64,000 nucleotides of DNA from NCBI GenBank assembly GCA_014607495.2, contig CP053169.1:7874001-7938000 (forward strand), written 5' to 3'. This document shows positions 59,450 through 64,000 of this stretch, in pieces. Both the position numbers and the translations under genes were made by a program. Each line of letters begins with the position of its first letter. The stretch's first letter is position 1. The DNA is from Carposina sasakii (taxonomy: Eukaryota > Arthropoda > Insecta > Lepidoptera > Carposinidae). The notes below the pieces were generated by a model. That model did no database searches, was not told the origin of the DNA, and was given only the letters and a program-made list of their open reading frames with translations.

Positions 59450-60900
59450 TCTTTATATAATTATAAGGACTGTTGTATACCCAAGTAAAAATAGAGAAAA
59501 CCTTTCGAAAAAATAATTTTCGAATACAAAATTAGCCTTTGGATTGGAAAATATAATAAAAATAAAATCATAATAAAAATAATCAACATCTATACAATAA
59601 TCAGTCAAAAACAGTCAAATATCCCAATTAAAAGGTTAGTAATGCCCATTAAGGCTTTACAAAATCAGTCTTAATAATTTTTGGTTTCACCTTAATTATA
59701 TTAAATAAAGAGTTAAACGAGTTAATTGCGGACCCAGTTGCCGGAAACCTCGTGACAGTGACACTGAGTCAATTTTTACACAGTCAAGTTTTCTTTTCTT
59801 TAGAAATACCCAGACAACGTGGCTACTGCAAATAGATAAAATGTGTTTCTGTGTGTTTTTGAACAAATATATGTATATGCAGAGAAAATTTTCAAAACAA
59901 AAAGGTTCTATTGTAAGTAGAGATTATGTTGGTATGTGGCATAACACAAACGCCTAATAAGTTACATTCCCACTATTGTAGTTGTGTTATTTTATCCAGC
60001 TCATAGGAGGGACTGCGTAAGTGTGATAGCACCTTTATCTAACCACCATGGTTTCGTCACTCCGACGACGTTCAATTTTGTCAAATCTTTCGACATCTAG
60101 CCAGCAGAAGCATTTTGGCTGCGTGTTGCGGTAAATTTTGTGAACCATTATTTTAGAAGATATGATTTTAATGTCGTTAGTACGTAAGGAAGTACTTATG
60201 TGTATAAAACGGGATTGTCTCCACTCATTCCCGCCACTACAACACCTCTTAGCCAAGATATACAGAAACGACTGAGAATAATGTTTACATAAAGCATAGA
60301 AAGTTCAAGGGGAACCAATAAAGGCCTATATAGTCGCGTGTTAGATCACAATGATACTTATGTGTATATGTACCTACGAAAGGTACTTCATATACTTATA
60401 GGCACTAATTTTATTTTATTTTTCTACATAAGAAGTAATTGTTATAACCTTTTACGAAATATCTAGGTACGATAATTTTACCAGCAAACACCTTTAAGAT
60501 TGTTGTTTTAAAATTTAAAAAGGCGGTATTTAAAAGAAGAGTATTCTCAGGACGTCCAAAAGCATGTACTTATATAAGTTTATGGATCTTTTTTAGCTCC
60601 AAAAACTGGATAGATTCTTGATTATTTTTGGTCGGAAAGATAGGCGAGTTGATGTTCTCTCTATAATAATTAAAACAGTTTTTTATACTGGTTCTTAAAT
60701 TGCTGAACAGGTTATGTTAATAAAGCTTATTTATTAAAGTTGACGACAAAACGGTAAGTGATTTTAGGTATTATTATCTATTCGCATTCGCTTTGCTCCC
60801 CTAATGGATTCGACCTAAAGTCTTTTCGATCGAAATTCGATTCTAATCCAAAAATTAACTGCATCTTTATATTTAATTATAGCCTGGCAAATTTTATATT
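59450..60900. other. Intergenic, A+T-rich, no gene seen
   Basis: Reading frames (for example minus 60256-60035) lack domains and start codon context. Nothing recognised. Confidence 0.4.
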
Positions 60901-60904
60901 TCTA

Positions 60905-61165
60905 TTCTTCTATGCTGCTCTGGAAGTGAAAAAAAAACGTATAATACTACAGCTGCTTCTCTTCCCGGGCATACTGTACAAGTCAGTAGAGGGACAAGAG
61001 GGTCTTGGTGTTTTGTAGGCGATGGGCTGACCACCTGTCACCACTAACCGAAATTGTACATCTCAACTATACCCTCAAAATTGGTCAGAAGTGGCACCAT
61101 GTGGTTCTATCGGCCCTTGGTGATCTGCCTACCCCGTAAGGGATAAAGGCGTGATTATATATGTA
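60905..61165 (+). repeat. Family D, full length
   Basis: TTCTTCTATGCTGCTCTGGAA to AAGGCGTGATTATATATG. Confidence 0.85.
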
Positions 61166-61169
61166 AATT

Positions 61170-62000
61170 TTATATTTCCTGCTATGCTGAACGTTCCCTT
61201 TTGTGCGATGTGTTTGAGCAAATAAATAATCATTTTCAATTTAGATTTTTGCTCTTTTCTTCCTACCTATGTATGTAGCTATCAAATATATATATTATGA
61301 CATGTAACAATATGAATAACAATACCATACAAACATATACATTTTTGAATGTGTAATTATTAGTTGGAATAGCAATAAAAAACCCTGTTTTTTTTTAGTT
61401 AGTGTATAATAAATTAACTTGTCTGGTAGGTATATCGTGCTCTTGAACCTATGGCCTGGGTTACGTCTTTTTATTTGTAAACCTACGTAAATAAAATAAA
61501 TACAATACCTTTATTTTACTAACGTAGGTTTACAAAATTAAATAGTTAAATATTATTTGCGTCCCTATTTTACTCCTTCAGGGCGAAATTTTCAAAATCG
61601 CTTCTTTATGGGTTTAAACGTCATAAAATGGAAAAAGTTTTCAAAACACGTTTCTATCATATCAACACCTCCTGTTATAGATATGACTTCTACTACATTC
61701 GTGAAAGCGAGATATCGCTATAGAAACAATACTGCTTTTAACATTCACGTTGCCCCTATTATTGGCATAAAAAACTTTTTGATTACGCCAGGAAGGGATA
61801 GATGAATGGCGTCTATTGCAAGTCTAGCAAGAAGATTTGCGCGTTGATGTCTTTTGTACTGCGTTTTTGGTTGATTACGTTACGGTTTTTTGGGTGTTGG
61901 ACAAAGTTAGTTAACTTTAGCTAGTTACGTATTATTATACCCATTTAGTTATTGAAATAGTAGTATGCTGTAATAGGTAGGTAACATCGGGGTTCTTTGG
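61170..62000. other. Intergenic, no gene seen
   Basis: A short inverted pair, AACCTACGTAAATAAAATAAA / TTTATTTTACTAACGTAGGTT, lies at 61480-61534. The open frame 61557-61805 has no recognised domain. Confidence 0.4.
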
Positions 62001-62004
62001 CCCT

Positions 62005-62062
62005 TCAGCCCTTCAGCGCATGTCGTAAGAGTCGACTAAGGAACTGGGGCATTTTCGTATAA
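62005..62062 (+). repeat. Family E, core only
   Basis: CGCATGTCGTAAGAGTCGACT and AAGGAACTGGGGCATT. Confidence 0.65.
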
Positions 62063-62402
62063 TTCGCAACTTGGTAAATCTCCTTTACAACCACTTTTTG
62101 TTTTTCTGTTGACCATTAATTTTAAAAATCTTATTTGTTCTGCTTCTAATTTATCTATATATGTTTTAAAGGTGAGACTATAGCAATCAAGAGCATAACC
62201 CAAGATAGAATCCACTAAGGCGAAATATAAACATTTTAATATTGAAACAGGTATTTTAAAACTTAAATGATGAAATTTGCCAAGGAGTATTTTTAATTTA
62301 CTACATAATTAATCTATGTGGAGTTCCCGTGAAAAACTGGTATCAATTTTAACACCTAGGTAAGTGACACGACAGACATTCCCAATAGGTTTGCATTTAC
62401 AA

Positions 62403-62545
62403 TATCATCATCATCATCATTTACAGCCCTGAGAAGTCCACTGTTGGACATAGGCCTCCCCCAACAACCTCCATTCCGACCGGTCGGAAGCAGCCTGCAT
62501 CCAACCGACGCCCGCAACCTTGGCCAGGTCATCCGTCCACCTCAA
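62403..62545 (-). pseudogene. RTE LINE C-terminus, reverse strand
   Basis: Minus-strand text RWTDDLAKVAG, WMQAASDRSEW, LGEAYVQQWTSQG, a stop, then an (ATG)n tail visible as ATCATCATCATCATC on the plus strand at 62404. 5'-truncated to about 140 bp. Confidence 0.85.
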
Positions 62546-62654
62546 TTTACAATATAATTTATTCCTATGGAAGTATTTTAAAACGCTCAGGGCTGTAGTA
62601 TCCCACAATGTCATCCATCTCCTTTTTAATTCTATTAATACTTATACGTAAGTT

Positions 62655-62815
62655 GGTGTTTTGTAGGCGACGGGCTGACTACCTGTCACTACTAACCGAA
62701 CTTGTACACCTCAACTGTACCCTCAAAATTGGTCAGAAGTGGCACCATGTGGTCCTATCGGCCCTTGATGCTCTGCCTACCCCGTAAGGGATAAAGGCGT
62801 GATTATATGTATGTA
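62655..62815 (+). repeat. Family D, 3' half
   Basis: GGTGTTTTGTAGGCGACGGGC to AAAGGCGTGATTATATGTATG. Confidence 0.8.
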
Positions 62816-62819
62816 AGTT

Positions 62820-63395
62820 ACTAACACTTGATACTGTCACGTTTGCCATGTCGTAGCTAGGTGATGTTTCAAAAAAAGTTGCTTCGGTTGCAAGTAGTGC
62901 CTGTCAATAAAATATTTAAAGAAGGAAATGTTTGTGAAAATTGATGTTTAGCTGTTTGTTAGACTTTCACGCGAAAACTACTGGAATAATTGTGGTGAAA
63001 TTTGATAGTTATGTAGGTAGCTTCATATTAATGATTTCTGTTGAATGAGTTCTAAAATCTTGAAAATACATACCTTAGTATTAATATACCACAGGCATAC
63101 ATAATGTAAACAAAGATGTGTATTGTGTATTTCTCAAGTAACTTATAATATTCATTTATTTTAAACTAAATATAGAGTTAAATGACGTAAAATTCACATA
63201 ATAACGTCATTTTTTTTACTTACAGTTCATAGATCAAGATCTGTCTGATGGGTCAAAACGAATTTACATATATTGAAAAAAAAAAAACTGAACAAAAAAG
63301 GTATGATTTTTGCACATTACAATATTGAAAACATTATAATTAGAACCTAAGAGGAACTTTTATATATTAGAAGAAATTAATAAATAACAAGATAA
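62820..63395. other. Intergenic, A+T-rich, no gene seen
   Basis: Nothing recognised. Confidence 0.4.
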
Positions 63396-63397
63396 AA

Positions 63398-63500
63398 CCT
63401 GTCGCTGATCATTTACACCTGTCCCCAATATGCTAAGCGTGGCTGTGAGATCTCCCTTATGATCCCGCAGTTCTGGCTACCGCATATTGGCTACACTGCT
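63398..63500 (+). repeat. Family E, 3' half
   Basis: CTGTCGCTGATCATTTACACC, ATATGCTAAGCGTGGCTGTGA and GATCCCGCAGTTCTGGCTACC. Confidence 0.75.
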
Positions 63501-63809
63501 TGCAAGTTCCCACCTATCCATAAATAATATTACTACACCCTCGAGTAAGGGTTGTCTAAAGGGAACACGACTTCGAATACCAACTTCTGATGTACATTGT
63601 TAACACATTGCCCTTGTCTCTTAGAAAGTGTAACAGTTAACTTATGGAAGCGTTTACCTTTAATTAGTGTCCGATTGCACACTGCATGGTCTGATGGCTG
63701 CAATCGTGGGTCTCCGGTTCGGTGCCCGCCTGAGTCGGTTAACGGAGCAGCGCGAACTACTGGTGTTGTCATCGGCATCATAGGTATGCTTTAAGCTGTA
63801 TACCTACAT

Positions 63810-64000
63810 ATATAATAATAATAATAATAATAATAACTTTATTTCAAATAAAGTATTTATATTTTCATCCTTATCTAAAAACAAGTTGTAAAAAAGATGC
63901 AATAAAATTATGACATAAGAGAGCCGAGTTTATAGGTCCCCACACTAGGTCGGCCTGTAAATTCATAACGTAATGTAAAAGAGATGGTGAAATTCGTCAT
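63810..64000 (-). repeat. Probable LINE 3' end running out of window
   Basis: An (AAT)n run at 63815-63835 followed by AACTTTATTTCAAATAAAG reads, on the minus strand, as AATAAAGTT plus an (ATT)n tail, the typical end of lepidopteran CR1/Jockey-type LINEs. No coding text is visible before the window ends. Confidence 0.5.

Noticed and set aside
60035..60256. 73-residue minus-strand protein
   Set aside because: No domain, no homologous feel, and an isolated frame of a length expected by chance in 64 kb.

Overview
This is nuclear DNA from an insect, almost certainly a moth or butterfly. The genes are split by GT-AG introns. The two protein families that can be read completely, a secreted aldo-keto reductase and CRAL-TRIO lipid-binding proteins, are ones that Lepidoptera carry in tandem clusters. 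The non-coding DNA is crowded with RTE and CR1/Jockey-type LINE remnants, tRNA-derived SINEs and many foldback MITEs. There is no bacterial-style operon and no CRISPR array.

Layout. 0.4-10 kb (+): two tandem aldo-keto reductase (AKR) genes. The first enters from outside the window and shows only its last three exons. The second is complete: seven exons, 326 aa, with a signal peptide in its own small first exon and a full D-Y-K-H catalytic tetrad. 12-15.1 kb (-): a gene with a farnesoic-acid-methyltransferase-like domain followed by two DM9 repeats; its 5' end is unresolved. 17.9-23.7 kb: a graveyard of LINE fragments, including two RTE pieces lying back to back in opposite orientation. 25.4-34.5 kb and 51.7-56.3 kb (-): two complete seven-exon CRAL-TRIO genes (312 and 309 aa) with nearly identical exon lengths and phases, so a tandem duplicate pair. 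35-51 kb, between these paralogs: SINE, hAT-like and foldback elements, a 70-bp minisatellite, and a young Ty3/gypsy-like LTR element at 42.9-47.1 kb. 57-64 kb: repeats only, apart from a possible non-coding first exon near 59.0 kb.

Genes together. The AKRs are probably NADPH-dependent carbonyl reductases of the secretory route or haemolymph; insect 3-dehydroecdysone 3beta-reductases belong to this secreted AKR group, so ecdysteroid reduction is a testable possibility. The CRAL-TRIO proteins are cytosolic carriers of hydrophobic ligands. No functional link between the clusters is visible beyond tandem duplication.

Most unusual item. The LTR element keeps a long open gag plus the start of protease, but its pol is a shuffled set of deletion pieces in the order protease, RT palm, a second protease, integrase C-terminus, a second RT palm, a second integrase C-terminus. 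Its LTRs differ by one substitution and one single-base indel, and the gag start codon lies inside the LTR. It looks like a recently mobile, non-autonomous Gag-only element.
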